From: UBA9655 sp964597045
GTDB lineage: Bacteria; Pseudomonadota; Alphaproteobacteria; UBA9655
Length of the DNA: 64,000 nucleotides
Direction of reading: 5' to 3'
Assembly (NCBI GenBank): GCA_964597045.1
Contig: CAZQWE010000001.1
Coordinates: forward strand, 264,275 to 328,274
The position numbers and the translations under genes were made by a program. The notes beneath the pieces are model-generated. The model was given only the letters and a program-made list of their open reading frames with translations, was not told the origin of the DNA and made no database searches. Positions within the stretch are counted from its first letter, which is position 1. Every line of letters starts with the position of its first letter. Of the stretch, positions 43,412 to 52,901 are shown piece by piece.

Positions 43412-43999
43412 TTAATTCGGCGGTAATGTCGTCATATCCCCTTGACGTGGTACCGCTATCGCATATGCATAAATGTCTAATAAACTATTCGGAATCAATG
43501 GTGTGGTTCCATAAGAATAGCCTGGAACGAGAGGCTGATACTTATAAAACACCTCAGTTGTTATTATTGTTTGGTTCTGACTCAGAACAAGCCCTCCTGG
43601 CAGATTTCCGAGGTTGGTTGTAATTCGACTTGCTCCACAATTACCTGAACCTGAAGGATAACTATCTGTCCACATTACACTAGGCGGTAAACTTGTATTC
43701 GAATTGGATTGATTTATAGAAGAGACAAGGACACAACCAAAAGTATCAAAATCAAAGGGTAAAGAAATTTGCTTAGCAGCAACAAGTAAAGCATCTAATT
43801 GTGGTTTTGTTAAATTCCCACGCGTAATAATATTGCTAACTCCTTGAGAAACACGATTCATTTTTGTGTGGCTGAAAACATAATTTGCAATTTCGATTAG
43901 ACCAAAAGCTGTCAATATAAGAACAGGAGCAAGTAAAGCAAATTCAATTGCAGCCGTTCCTTTGTCCTTTTTTTTAAGTCTATTCAGTAAATTAAACAT
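43412..43999 (-). CDS. TadE/TadF-like pseudopilin
   Basis: The 195-residue protein has the hallmark KKKDKGTAAIEFALLAPVLI: a processing site before a hydrophobic helix with Glu at position 5. The rest is extracytoplasmic, with a Cys pair (FGCVLVS and NCGAS). GGAGC sits 9 bases before the ATG. TadE and TadF are minor pseudopilins cut by the prepilin peptidase CpaA. Whether this is TadE or TadF cannot be told from sequence alone. Confidence 0.82.
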   Translation of the reverse strand: MFNLLNRLKKKDKGTAAIEFALLAPVLILTAFGLIEIANYVFSHTKMNRVSQGVSNIITRGNLTKPQLDALLVAAKQISLPFDFDTFGCVLVSSINQSNSNTSLPPSVMWTDSYPSGSGNCGASRITTNLGNLPGGLVLSQNQTIITTEVFYKYQPLVPGYSYGTTPLIPNSLLDIYAYAIAVPRQGDMTTLPPN

Positions 44000-44009
44000 A
44001 CTTCAGCTC

Positions 44010-44510
44010 CTAAAATGGTTCATTTTGCACAACTGCAGATGCAACGACTCTAAATTGTTGATTTGGGAAAAATACTCCAACAATAGGTGTAAAAAATTGA
44101 TAATCATAAATTAATGTATACATCACAGGCTGGCTTGCAGACCCAAAATCTTGAGTATTATTATTTGGTGCTTGATTCAATGCAGGCATAGAGGAAAAAC
44201 TTGAATAAGGTGTAACATTAAAACTCAGTTGGGAAGGATTCACTAAACCAAAACTATACTGAGATACAAGGTTTAGAGCTGTTTGTCCGGCAGTTTGACC
44301 TGTAACCGAATCGCCTGTTCTTCCAAATCGTGAGGCTTGGAGAATGGCGAGCTCAAGTGACGTTTTAACGAGAAGCAAAGATCCCATATCAAAAATTGCC
44401 ATAAAAAGCAAAAAAAAGGCAGGAGCAACAAGTGAAAACTCTACTGCTGCATTGCCTTTATCATCTCTTTTTCTCCATCTCAACCAAGATGGTAGATAAT
44501 GTTTCCTCAT
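44010..44510 (-). CDS. TadE-like pseudopilin
   Basis: The 166-residue protein carries KGNAAVEFSLVAPAFFLLFM, the TadE signature, after a basic leader (residues 1-18). The exposed part is Asn/Gln/Ser-rich and ends in a beta-rich segment (FFPNQQFRVVASAVVQNEPF). GGAGGCAAAA precedes the ATG. It begins the second half of the locus after an 89-bp gap, and may have its own promoter. Confidence 0.84.
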   Translation of the reverse strand: MRKHYLPSWLRWRKRDDKGNAAVEFSLVAPAFFLLFMAIFDMGSLLLVKTSLELAILQASRFGRTGDSVTGQTAGQTALNLVSQYSFGLVNPSQLSFNVTPYSSFSSMPALNQAPNNNTQDFGSASQPVMYTLIYDYQFFTPIVGVFFPNQQFRVVASAVVQNEPF

Positions 44511-44599
44511 TTTTGCCTCCCCATACTATTAAATAGGGCATGGTATTCCTACCTATATTATTCATTCTATAATAAAATTTATTATTATGCAAGTATTTT

Positions 44600-45541
44600 T
44601 CATTTAAATGTTTGCATTACATTAATAATTGCAGGCCCCAATATTACAACATACAAGCTTGGAAAGATGAATAACATGGTTGGAAGTGTTAATTTAACAG
44701 GTAGCTTAGCCGCCTGTTCCTCTGCTTTAAACAATCTATCGGCTCTGAATTCTTCAGCAATAATCCTCATTGATTGAGCAATCGGTGTTCCATACTGTTC
44801 CGCTTGTGTTAAGTTTGTAATAATTGCCTTAAAGTTTGGAGAGTCTAGTCGATCACTGAAATTTCTTAAGGCACGACGCCGGTCAGGTAGCATATTCAGT
44901 TCTATTGAAAGAACAGCAAGCTCATACCCTAAATCGGGAGACATTTGTGCAATTTCTCTTGCAACACGTTGAACAGTCGCTGAAAGGCTTAAACCTGCTT
45001 CTGTACAAATAACCATAAGGTCTAAGGCTTCAGGAAACGCTTTTTGAATTCTTTCCTGCCTCATAGCAACAAGTTGATTCAAGATAAAGTCAACGAGATA
45101 AGACCCTAGTAGAGCCGCTGCTATGATTAACATTATCTTTATTAAAAGGGGCCATGTGGTTAAAGTAAAGAGCAGAAGACCTACAATTAAAGCTGGTGGA
45201 ACTGTCATAATGACTTTTGCCAGCCCATACATGAATGATGCATTTTGTGTCCTTAAACCTGCTTTTTCAAAAAGTTTTGTAAGCTTTGCTTGTTCTCCAG
45301 CACTAGACCTTTGGATTTTCTCAATCCATCCTCTAAGGGTTTTATGCGATTGCTCATCAGGTTTAGAAATAATATTTTTTGATTCTTCTTCTCCGGCAGC
45401 AAGACGTTCTTTATACTTCATCAAATGATTCATACGATCTTTAAATACGTCTTTCCGACTTAGCTTTGACAAGAAAGCAAAACCAAATAATAAAATTAGG
45501 AATGCTATAACAAATGCTAGAAAATCTGTTGCTTGAAACAT
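44600..45541 (-). CDS. tadC: Tad pilus inner-membrane platform protein TadC
   Basis: The 313-residue protein has an N-terminal helix, a cytoplasmic T2SSF-domain loop and two or three C-terminal helices. ALDLMVICTEAGLSLSATVQRVA and NLTQAEQYGTPIAQSMRI are the conserved T2SSF stretches. TadB and TadC form the platform on which the ATPase CpaF acts. AGAGGAGG sits 7 bases before the ATG. Its order directly after tadB is standard. Confidence 0.93.
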   Translation of the reverse strand: MFQATDFLAFVIAFLILLFGFAFLSKLSRKDVFKDRMNHLMKYKERLAAGEEESKNIISKPDEQSHKTLRGWIEKIQRSSAGEQAKLTKLFEKAGLRTQNASFMYGLAKVIMTVPPALIVGLLLFTLTTWPLLIKIMLIIAAALLGSYLVDFILNQLVAMRQERIQKAFPEALDLMVICTEAGLSLSATVQRVAREIAQMSPDLGYELAVLSIELNMLPDRRRALRNFSDRLDSPNFKAIITNLTQAEQYGTPIAQSMRIIAEEFRADRLFKAEEQAAKLPVKLTLPTMLFIFPSLYVVILGPAIINVMQTFK

Positions 45542-45552
45542 ATGTGCCTCCT

Positions 45553-46557
45553 CTAATAGATTTCCCTATAAACCATTCGCAATATTACTGCTATACCAGT
45601 TGACATCATGACAGCAGCAATAATCAATACCTTTTGTCCAGTATCCGTATACAATAAAGGATCCAAATAAGTTGGAGTTGTTACGTATACAGCAAATAAA
45701 ACTACGAAGGGTATAGCTATCAAGACAATGGCACTCACCCTTCCTTCAGCTGTTAATGCCTTTATTTTCTTTCTAAGATTTTGCCGAGCACGTATAATTT
45801 TTGAAAAGTTCTCCATAGCTTCAGCTAAACTTCCTCCTGTTTCTCTTTGCAGAACGATAACAATAGCGAGCATGCGAAAATCATCCACACCAACACGGTT
45901 TGCAACTTCGGCAAGAACATGTTCAACAGATTCTCCAAGCCTCATTTTCTCTGTGACTCTCTTGAAAGCATCCCCGACGGGACCACCCATATGGTCAACA
46001 ACCATTTCCAAGGCACGATCAACTGAGTGGCCTGCTTTTAAAGCTCTTCGAATCATATCTAGAGCATGAGGAAAAGCTTGTAAAAAATGGTTTTTTCTTC
46101 GTTTTGTTAATACGGTCACAAAAAGCCATGGAAGAAAAAACATACCAAAAATTCCTAATAAAACTGCGATAGTCATGTTGGCATGGAAAAATACGAAGAA
46201 AAATAAACCTGCAACAACACCTACTACCATACTCAAGGCGAGAAAGACGCCAACATTGACTTCAAGACCTGCATGGAGAAGCCATTCAGATAATCCTTCA
46301 ACTTTAGGAAGCTTACTCGTAAAGTATGATTCTGTTGACGATTTGCTCTTGATTAAAGAACTTATGGTTTCTTCTTCACCCTCAGGGGTCACTCCAAAAG
46401 CAGAGGAACTCCCAGACATTTTTTCGACTCTCTCAGAATATCTTAACCGCGCATCACTTATTTTTTTCCGTGAGCGAATAACCATCACTGCCACGTAACC
46501 AAAGAATACGAGGCAGGCTATAATAACTGTCATGACATTAATTGCATACAAACTCAT
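45553..46557 (-). CDS. tadB: Tad pilus inner-membrane platform protein TadB
   Basis: The 334-residue protein has helices near residues 10-28 and 105-150 and the T2SSF motif ALDMIRRALKAGHSVDRALEM. VVLQRETGGSLAEAMENFSKIIR and the C-terminal helices complete the pattern. Its start overlaps the cpaF stop by 4 bases. With TadC it forms the motor platform. Confidence 0.93.
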   Translation of the reverse strand: MSLYAINVMTVIIACLVFFGYVAVMVIRSRKKISDARLRYSERVEKMSGSSSAFGVTPEGEEETISSLIKSKSSTESYFTSKLPKVEGLSEWLLHAGLEVNVGVFLALSMVVGVVAGLFFFVFFHANMTIAVLLGIFGMFFLPWLFVTVLTKRRKNHFLQAFPHALDMIRRALKAGHSVDRALEMVVDHMGGPVGDAFKRVTEKMRLGESVEHVLAEVANRVGVDDFRMLAIVIVLQRETGGSLAEAMENFSKIIRARQNLRKKIKALTAEGRVSAIVLIAIPFVVLFAVYVTTPTYLDPLLYTDTGQKVLIIAAVMMSTGIAVILRMVYREIY

Positions 46558-47960
46558 CGTTCATCCCTCAATGCTTCTTTCAGTTCCTTATCAAAGCCAA
46601 AATATCTTGCTCTTGGAGCAAAATGAGGTGTCACTCCAGAGGCTTTAAATGTTCCTTGGATCTTTGTGAGCCCCCCACCTTCAACTGAGACATCCTCTTG
46701 ATACTCAAATTTGAAGAGATCATGAGTCATGATAATATCACCCTCAATACCTGTGATTTCAGCAATTTCAGTAACACGTCTTATACCATCGCGCATTCTT
46801 TCTGTATGGACAATTAAGTCGACGGCTCCAACAATTTGAGCTCGAATCACACGAATGGGCATATTTAAACCTGACATCGACATCATATTTTCAAGTCGCG
46901 TTAACACCTCACGAGGGCGGTTTGCGTGAATTGTTGACATAGATCCATCGTGACCTGTGTTCATGGCTTGAAGCATGTCTATTGTTTCATCACCACGGAC
47001 CTCACCAACGATAATACGATCTGGACGCATACGGAGGGCGTTTCTCACCAAATCACGGATTGTGATCTCCCCTTCCCCTTCAATGTTGGGAGGTCGGCTT
47101 TCAAGGCGCACCACATGCGGTTGTTGCAGGCGAAGTTCAGCAGAGTCTTCGATGGTCACAATACGTTCAGTCGGATCAATAAGTTGAGAGAGAGCATTCA
47201 ACAAAGTCGTTTTACCAGAACCCGTACCTCCAGAAATTAAGAGGTTTAAGCGACTTCCTGCTGCAACTTTTAATAAAGTTGCCATAGCCATTGAAATGTT
47301 TTCGTTTTCGACCATTTTATCAAGGGTTATATTATACCTTGAGAATTTACGAATTGAGATAGCCGTTCCATCGAGTGCAAGGGGCGGCATAATAATGTTA
47401 ACACGGCTTCCATCTGCAAGTCGTGCATCCACCATGGGACTCGATTCATCAATACGTCGTCCAATTCGACTCGCTATACGTCTTGCAATTTGCTGAAGGT
47501 GGGCTTCATCATGGAATTTTATATTGACCTTCTGGAGTTTTCCTTGCCGTTCAACGAAGACTTCGTTGGGTCCATTTACCAAAATATCTGTTACTGTATC
47601 ATCATGAACGATTTCTTCCAGTGGTCCAAGACCAATCATGTCATCTACAAGAGTAGATGCAATTTGCTTTTGTTCCTTAGCATTAATTTGAACATTTTTT
47701 TCATTAGCAAAATCAAAGATAAATTGTTCAACTTCTCGCCTTAACTGTTCAGGCGTCATCTGATTCGCTGCGATGAGATCAATGCGTTCCATAAGCATTT
47801 CATAGGCAGCTGCCTTGAAAATCTTAAAAACGTTTTGTGAAGAACTTTGCCCGCTTAAATCCGTACTTTGCGCAAATACTTTGGGTTCGCTAAGTATTTT
47901 TCCTTCTTGAACCCCTGACGCTTCAGCTTCATCTCCAGTTTTACGGCCAAAAACTCCCAT
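46554..47960 (-). CDS. cpaF: Tad pilus assembly ATPase CpaF/TadA
   Basis: The 468-residue secretion ATPase shows Walker A in LLISGGTGSGKTTLLNAL, the Asp box IVTIEDSAELRLQQP and the Walker B region MRPDRIIVGEVRGDE. The His box is TGHDGSMSTIHANRPRE. The N-terminal domain contains VDDMIGLGPLEEIVHDDTVT with the VNGP motif. The hexamer powers pilus extension and retraction. It is the best-conserved gene of the locus and leads a cpaF-tadB-tadC block. Confidence 0.97.
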   Translation of the reverse strand: MGVFGRKTGDEAEASGVQEGKILSEPKVFAQSTDLSGQSSSQNVFKIFKAAAYEMLMERIDLIAANQMTPEQLRREVEQFIFDFANEKNVQINAKEQKQIASTLVDDMIGLGPLEEIVHDDTVTDILVNGPNEVFVERQGKLQKVNIKFHDEAHLQQIARRIASRIGRRIDESSPMVDARLADGSRVNIIMPPLALDGTAISIRKFSRYNITLDKMVENENISMAMATLLKVAAGSRLNLLISGGTGSGKTTLLNALSQLIDPTERIVTIEDSAELRLQQPHVVRLESRPPNIEGEGEITIRDLVRNALRMRPDRIIVGEVRGDETIDMLQAMNTGHDGSMSTIHANRPREVLTRLENMMSMSGLNMPIRVIRAQIVGAVDLIVHTERMRDGIRRVTEIAEITGIEGDIIMTHDLFKFEYQEDVSVEGGGLTKIQGTFKASGVTPHFAPRARYFGFDKELKEALRDER

Positions 47961-48016
47961 GTTCTCTATCCTTACTTTTGTCTTATAATTAAATTATAAG
48001 CATCAAAAGATTAAGA

Positions 48017-49222
48017 TTACTTTAATTTTAATTTTTTCAATAAGCCGCCAATAGCACTATCTTCTTTACCATGAGTTCTTATGCCTAATAGATCATCAAC
48101 TAAATCGCGGAGACCTTGCGCGAGTGGGCCTTCTTGCTTATTTAACAATGTTCCATTGTTAATGCATTTCATTGGTGTTTCATGATCAAAACGTAATATA
48201 TGATTTACTTTTCTATTTAATGTCTGTTCAAAATCGTCTGGTTTGACCTCTTCATCTCCGTAAACGCCAAATTTATTCATTGCAAGTATAATCCGTCTTC
48301 CTGCACCCTCATCACCATAGAGTTCAATAAGACGTTTTGAATCTCTGAGTCCCTGAAGAGTTGGATCTGTAACAAGAACCATTACATCTGCATTTTTGAT
48401 AACTTCCTTCGTTGCTGGATCAGAATGATGGGGAATATCCACTAAAACGTAGTGAAATAAATTTGTTAAATGGGTAAATAACATCTCAAGCCCTTCCAAA
48501 TTATATTGGAGCTGATCTGAAAGAGATTCATCAGAGCTAATAACTGAATATCTGTCATTAACAGGGCTTAGAAGTCGATTTAAGAATATTGTATCGATAC
48601 GTGATGGATTTTGAAGCGCATCGAGCAGCCCGGTATTTTGAACAGTATCACAGTAAAGAGAAACTGTACCATAATGCAAATCAAGATCCACAAGAACAGT
48701 ACGACGTGATTTTTCATCTGAGAGTATGGCCCCAAAATTAGCGGCAATAAATGAAACGCCAACTCCCCCACGGGAGCCAGCAAAAGCAATAATCTTACCT
48801 ACTTTACCCTGGGCCGACTTTGCTTTTTGTTCACCGAGCATCATACTATTTATGGCTCGCCAAATGATTTCAGGAAGGAGGGGAGAGACGACATACTCAG
48901 AAATGCCAAGATTCATTAAATCCCTATAGAGGCCGACATCATTTTTTTTGCCAATAACAATGATCTTCACATTGGGCTCACAGACCTCTGTGAGTCTTGA
49001 TAAATCAGAAATAGGAAGCTCTGATTTTGACACATCGATTAAGAGATATTGGGGTGAATTTCTCTGGGATAAATTCTCAATTGCCTCTTTAACACCACCT
49101 GTAATAACTTCGACTTTCTTCATATTAAGTTTTTGAAGCGAATCACGAACGATATCTCTATCGCTCGTGTCTTCAATGTATGCTATTAAATCAGGATTGT
49201 CCCCTTTAGATTGAGTCGCCAT
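48017..49222 (-). CDS. cpaE: Tad pilus assembly protein CpaE (MinD-like ATPase)
   Basis: The 401-residue protein has a receiver-like N-terminal domain (IAYIEDTSDRDIVRDSL) and a ParA/MinD-like ATPase domain. Walker A is IIAFAGSRGGVGVSFIAANF, lacking the usual lysine pair as in other CpaE proteins, and YGTVSLYCDT follows. CpaE positions the Tad machinery at the cell pole in Caulobacter. It follows cpaD after only 3 bases. The C-terminal LRDLVDDLLGIRTHGKE is a typical tail. Confidence 0.93.
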   Translation of the reverse strand: MATQSKGDNPDLIAYIEDTSDRDIVRDSLQKLNMKKVEVITGGVKEAIENLSQRNSPQYLLIDVSKSELPISDLSRLTEVCEPNVKIIVIGKKNDVGLYRDLMNLGISEYVVSPLLPEIIWRAINSMMLGEQKAKSAQGKVGKIIAFAGSRGGVGVSFIAANFGAILSDEKSRRTVLVDLDLHYGTVSLYCDTVQNTGLLDALQNPSRIDTIFLNRLLSPVNDRYSVISSDESLSDQLQYNLEGLEMLFTHLTNLFHYVLVDIPHHSDPATKEVIKNADVMVLVTDPTLQGLRDSKRLIELYGDEGAGRRIILAMNKFGVYGDEEVKPDDFEQTLNRKVNHILRFDHETPMKCINNGTLLNKQEGPLAQGLRDLVDDLLGIRTHGKEDSAIGGLLKKLKLK

Positions 49223-49225
49223 GTA

Positions 49226-49978
49226 TTAATATGCTGCCCCACCACCTGATGCCATAGGAGTTGGCGATGAACCTGCATTTGGCGTCATTGCTGCCTGACT
49301 TCCTGGAGGAACAGTTGTAGATGTGTCAATCAATGCTTTAACTTTATCTTTATGATAACGCTCTACACCTGCCGCCATGACTGTCCCGTCATACTTCTCT
49401 GTTTTGCGTCCACGAACTAAATCACGTGGGTTTGCAACAACCATACCAAGGTTAGCGATCGTCGCACAACCAAAGTTACTACCCGCATGTGTTTGGTTAG
49501 CATTACCAATTTGCTCTGAGAAATTAGCGCAGGATGGCGGTATCACCAGGTATCTTTCAACAACGACTGTTACACCTGATGGTCCATGCTCTCGCTTACC
49601 TTTATGACACTTTGATTGCTGCCCTTTATGGTGCTTCCCGTGATGCTCCTCAATAAACACCTCATGGTTAATGAGGTCATAGGGAACACCATGCATTAGG
49701 ATCACTTTCTCAATTTCCTTAACACGTTCTTCTGAATGATGACCATATTCTTCAATTGTAACTGTAACTGAATACGGATTCATTGCCTTTTCCTTTAAGA
49801 ACTGAACAAACTTAGCTTTTTCAGCCTTTCCGAGACCACCATGGATGTGGTGTTTAAACACAGCCCTTTCCACTTTATTCTCTTTAGGACTTTCAGCTGG
49901 AGTCCATTGAGCCACCTCAGCTGTACATGCTGCTGCGAGTAACCCGATTCCTAGAGCACTGATTTTATAAATTTTCAT
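49226..49978 (-). CDS. cpaD: Tad pilus assembly lipoprotein CpaD
   Basis: The 250-residue protein has a lipobox (LLAAACTAEV). Its conserved C-terminal half includes PPSCANFSEQIGNANQTHAG, SNFGCATIANLGMVVANPRD and LVRGR, typical of CpaD family proteins. The extra His/Lys-rich insertion near residues 112-131 (EEHHGKHHKGQQSKCHKGK) is unusual. CpaD is an outer-membrane lipoprotein that assists the CpaC secretin. Confidence 0.9.
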   Translation of the reverse strand: MKIYKISALGIGLLAAACTAEVAQWTPAESPKENKVERAVFKHHIHGGLGKAEKAKFVQFLKEKAMNPYSVTVTIEEYGHHSEERVKEIEKVILMHGVPYDLINHEVFIEEHHGKHHKGQQSKCHKGKREHGPSGVTVVVERYLVIPPSCANFSEQIGNANQTHAGSNFGCATIANLGMVVANPRDLVRGRKTEKYDGTVMAAGVERYHKDKVKALIDTSTTVPPGSQAAMTPNAGSSPTPMASGGGAAY

Positions 49979-50011
49979 TTTACCTCACCTGACTATTGTT
50001 ATTTCTTCAGC

Positions 50012-51523
50012 TTAATCAAGACTAAATCCTGCAGGTCCGCTTAAACGGATCCCACCTGCACCGTAGCCTGGCGCTTGCCCTTTTTGAATGCCTTGCTTAA
50101 TAATTCTTCTTTCTAAGATTTGTTCAACAAATGAGGCATAGTGTATACCATCTGTTGGTAAAATCATTTCCTTACCTGTTGAAGGTTGAACAAGATAAGG
50201 GGTCACTGTGATGACGAGCTCAGTATCTCCTCTTTGGAAACGGTTTGATCTAAACAATGTACCGAGGATTGGCAAATCACCTAAACCTGGCAAAGAGTCA
50301 ATCAAGGCTGTTACGTTATTTTTAAGGAGTCCAGCAATTGCATATGTATCACCGCTTGCAAGCTCAACAGTTGTTTCGGCGCGACGTGTCAAGATTCCAG
50401 GAACTTGTGTTTGGAAAATTTCCACACCATTTGCTGGATCAAGTTCGCTGACCTCTGGACGGACACGCATACTAATTAAGTTTCCATCCAAAACTGTTGG
50501 AGTAAAGGCCAAGCTCACACCGTACTGTTTAAAGTCAATTGTGATTTGTCCTTCTTGTTGAGGTACTGGATAGGGGAATTCACCACCAGCAAGAAACGTT
50601 GCTGTTTCACCTGAAATACAAACTAAGTTTGGCTCAGCCAATATGGTAACAAGTTGATCTCTTGCAAGCAAGTCAAGAGCGACGTTGATGTTATTATTAG
50701 GAAGGTCATTATAGTTTGCACCAAGTGTACTTGCCAAGTTATTCGGCGTTGAGAGGGGCCTGTTAAGAGTTGTAACTGTTGAGTTATTCAATGGAGACCC
50801 TGGTTGCGCACCATTTGTAAAGGGAGCACGCCCGGTGAGAGCACCAAAGTTGAAATGATCCCCTACGTTAGTAAACACAGCTTGCCAGTTAATACCGAAC
50901 TGATTAATGATACTCTTTGCAACTTCTGCGACTTTAACCTGCAAACGCACCTGTGTTGGCGCTTTAACGGTCATTCGGTTAATAACTGATCCACCTGATT
51001 TTCCAAGAAACTTTTCAGCGATAGCTCTAATTTCTTCTGAAACTTTCGGTGAATCAACCACACCTGAAAGAATGATAGCCCCTGAAACCGACTTTACTTC
51101 AATAAGCTCATGGGGATCAAACTCTGCAATAAGTTCCCTTAATTGAGCGAGGTTATGGGATACGATCACTGTCGTATTCAAAATTTGATTGCCTTTAGCA
51201 TCTGTTACATACAACTTAGTCGCACCTGGTGTTTTACCAAATACATAGGCTGTATGGGGACTGCTCAATTGCACATCCGCAATCGTTGGATCTGCTATGA
51301 ACAACTCAGAAGCTGGTTGATCAAATTTCAGCAACTCAGCTCCACTGGTCTCAAGATTAATTGAGGCAGCAGCATACTCAATCATTGCTGATAATATTAT
51401 TGCAGAGGCTAAGAAACTTTGTTTTGACAACGTAGCTAGGCCTTTTAGTCTCATTATTACTTGCATATCCATTGCTCTTCCCATTCTTTTATTATCTTTA
51501 TTATGCCTTTGTGTTCTCATCAT
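50012..51523 (-). CDS. cpaC: Tad pilus outer-membrane secretin CpaC
   Basis: The 503-residue protein has a signal segment near residues 38-53, an N0-like domain (LLKFDQPASELFIADPTIAD) and a BON-like domain (EVKSVSGAIILSGVVDSPKV). A C-terminal secretin barrel follows (VLDGNLISMRVRPEVSELD, TTVELASGDTYAIAGLLKN, LPGLGDLPILGTLFRSNRFQ). It forms the outer-membrane pore for the pilus. The N-terminal stretch before the signal peptide is long and basic. Its start overlaps the cpaB stop by 4 bases. Confidence 0.94.
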   Translation of the reverse strand: MMRTQRHNKDNKRMGRAMDMQVIMRLKGLATLSKQSFLASAIILSAMIEYAAASINLETSGAELLKFDQPASELFIADPTIADVQLSSPHTAYVFGKTPGATKLYVTDAKGNQILNTTVIVSHNLAQLRELIAEFDPHELIEVKSVSGAIILSGVVDSPKVSEEIRAIAEKFLGKSGGSVINRMTVKAPTQVRLQVKVAEVAKSIINQFGINWQAVFTNVGDHFNFGALTGRAPFTNGAQPGSPLNNSTVTTLNRPLSTPNNLASTLGANYNDLPNNNINVALDLLARDQLVTILAEPNLVCISGETATFLAGGEFPYPVPQQEGQITIDFKQYGVSLAFTPTVLDGNLISMRVRPEVSELDPANGVEIFQTQVPGILTRRAETTVELASGDTYAIAGLLKNNVTALIDSLPGLGDLPILGTLFRSNRFQRGDTELVITVTPYLVQPSTGKEMILPTDGIHYASFVEQILERRIIKQGIQKGQAPGYGAGGIRLSGPAGFSLD

Positions 51524-52311
51524 TTTTGTTGCTCCTGCTGCACTGGAATTACTGATCTTTGATTACCACGCATAATTGTTATGTTTGAGTGTTCCAAACC
51601 TTTCCCAGATGAAGTCGCTTCCTTGCGTTCAAAACTCCTAAGAGCCAGACTCAACGTTCCTTCTTTCTGTGCAGCCGTAATTGTTTCAGCTTGTCCTTGG
51701 TCGACCTCTAAAGTTGCAACATGTGGTGGAGCTTTCGGTTTATCTGCTGGCGCAGATAGATCAATATCCATCGCTAAGACCTTTACATTGGTAACAATGG
51801 TTTCACTATTACCATATTCAGATCCCCCCTCTGGGGTTACTCTTTTTGAGAGAATCACATCAACATAGTCACCAGGATATATAAGGCCGCTGCTACCACT
51901 CGAAGGTGTAATATCGATGGATATGGCATACTTACCTGGAGCAACCAATGCGGCAAGAAGCCCTCTGTCTCCTGCTTTTATAAAATCACCTGCGACGATA
52001 GGTTCACCTTTAAGCACACTGTCTTTGACGATTGCCCCATTGTACTCTTCAATTTTTCCAGTAGCCTCTGTTATATAACTTGGATTCAATGATTTTTGTG
52101 GCCATTCTTGCCACACAAGATCACCTGGTTTTATTTTAGTCCCAACGGGAATATCTTTTGCACCTATAATTACTCGAGTAACCTCAATCGATTGAGCCGT
52201 CACTTCCTTTTGTGCAATATCACTTTTTGTTAAAAATAACCTTGTTAGAAAGGCTACACCAATAGCCAGCACAAGTGCTAAAACTAATCCGATTATATCC
52301 CTAAGTCTCAT
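51520..52311 (-). CDS. cpaB: Tad pilus assembly protein CpaB (RcpC)
   Basis: The 263-residue protein has one N-terminal helix, an SAF domain (IGAKDIPVGTKIKPGDLVWQ, LKGEPIVAGDFIKAGDR), and the RcpC region with APGKYAISIDITPSSGSSGL and LIYPGDYVDVILSKRV. It is a periplasmic partner of the secretin. A 14-base gap separates it from cpaA upstream and it is coupled to cpaC downstream. Confidence 0.93.
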   Translation of the reverse strand: MRLRDIIGLVLALVLAIGVAFLTRLFLTKSDIAQKEVTAQSIEVTRVIIGAKDIPVGTKIKPGDLVWQEWPQKSLNPSYITEATGKIEEYNGAIVKDSVLKGEPIVAGDFIKAGDRGLLAALVAPGKYAISIDITPSSGSSGLIYPGDYVDVILSKRVTPEGGSEYGNSETIVTNVKVLAMDIDLSAPADKPKAPPHVATLEVDQGQAETITAAQKEGTLSLALRSFERKEATSSGKGLEHSNITIMRGNQRSVIPVQQEQQK

Positions 52312-52325
52312 TCTTATTCCCCTTC

Positions 52326-52889
52326 TTATAATCCTTTATGTGGGTTATTTATTATCATTATGATTGCCGCAGTCGCTATTGCTACTCCGTAAGGAACAAC
52401 ACGCGTGCTAATATTTTCTCTGACTCCCTTTTCAGCGCCAGCACCACTTCCAGCCCAAACTAATTGGAGGACTGCCAATTTGGTTTCTGCTTCCTGCATT
52501 CGCATCCATACCCAGTCCGATAATCTTTGCACGTGATCACGAGCTAACAAGTATACTACTGCTAAAAATCCGCCTATAAGAGTTACGAGGAAGATAAAAG
52601 GCAGAACGCCAACTTGGCCTGCCCATAGAGAAGCCACTGTTAAGTATTTAGCGTCTCCACCCCCAATGATTTTTGTTGCAAAAAGTAAAAATGTACATGC
52701 CAAGACAATAGCGCAAACAATTACCGAGCTTACGATGGCATCAAAACTCAATAAGAATGGAGCGCTTATGATGTAAAGCAAGAGCAGCAATCCCAGCAAA
52801 ACATTTGGGATGCGATAGAAGCTAAAGTCATACACGCAAATGACCAAATTGATCAGTATGAAGATGGTTTGTACGAGAACAAACGCCAT
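52326..52889 (-). CDS. cpaA: Prepilin peptidase CpaA (TadV)
   Basis: The 187-residue membrane protein has the short type-4-prepilin-peptidase form. The catalytic aspartates lie in VCVYDFSFYRIPNVLL and KIIGGGDAKYLT (GxGD). The hydrophilic C-terminal insertion (residues 115-155) with KLAVLQLVWAGSG is unusual. It processes Flp pilin and TadE/F pseudopilins. Its presence without a pilin gene suggests the pilin is elsewhere in the genome. Confidence 0.92.
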   Translation of the reverse strand: MAFVLVQTIFILINLVICVYDFSFYRIPNVLLGLLLLLYIISAPFLLSFDAIVSSVIVCAIVLACTFLLFATKIIGGGDAKYLTVASLWAGQVGVLPFIFLVTLIGGFLAVVYLLARDHVQRLSDWVWMRMQEAETKLAVLQLVWAGSGAGAEKGVRENISTRVVPYGVAIATAAIIMIINNPHKGL

Positions 52890-52901
52890 TGCAATCCCTT
52901 T

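Noticed and set aside
43412..44510. TadE-like genes considered as the missing Flp pilin
   Set aside because: They are 166 and 195 residues, far longer than Flp pilins, with pseudopilin-type exposed domains.
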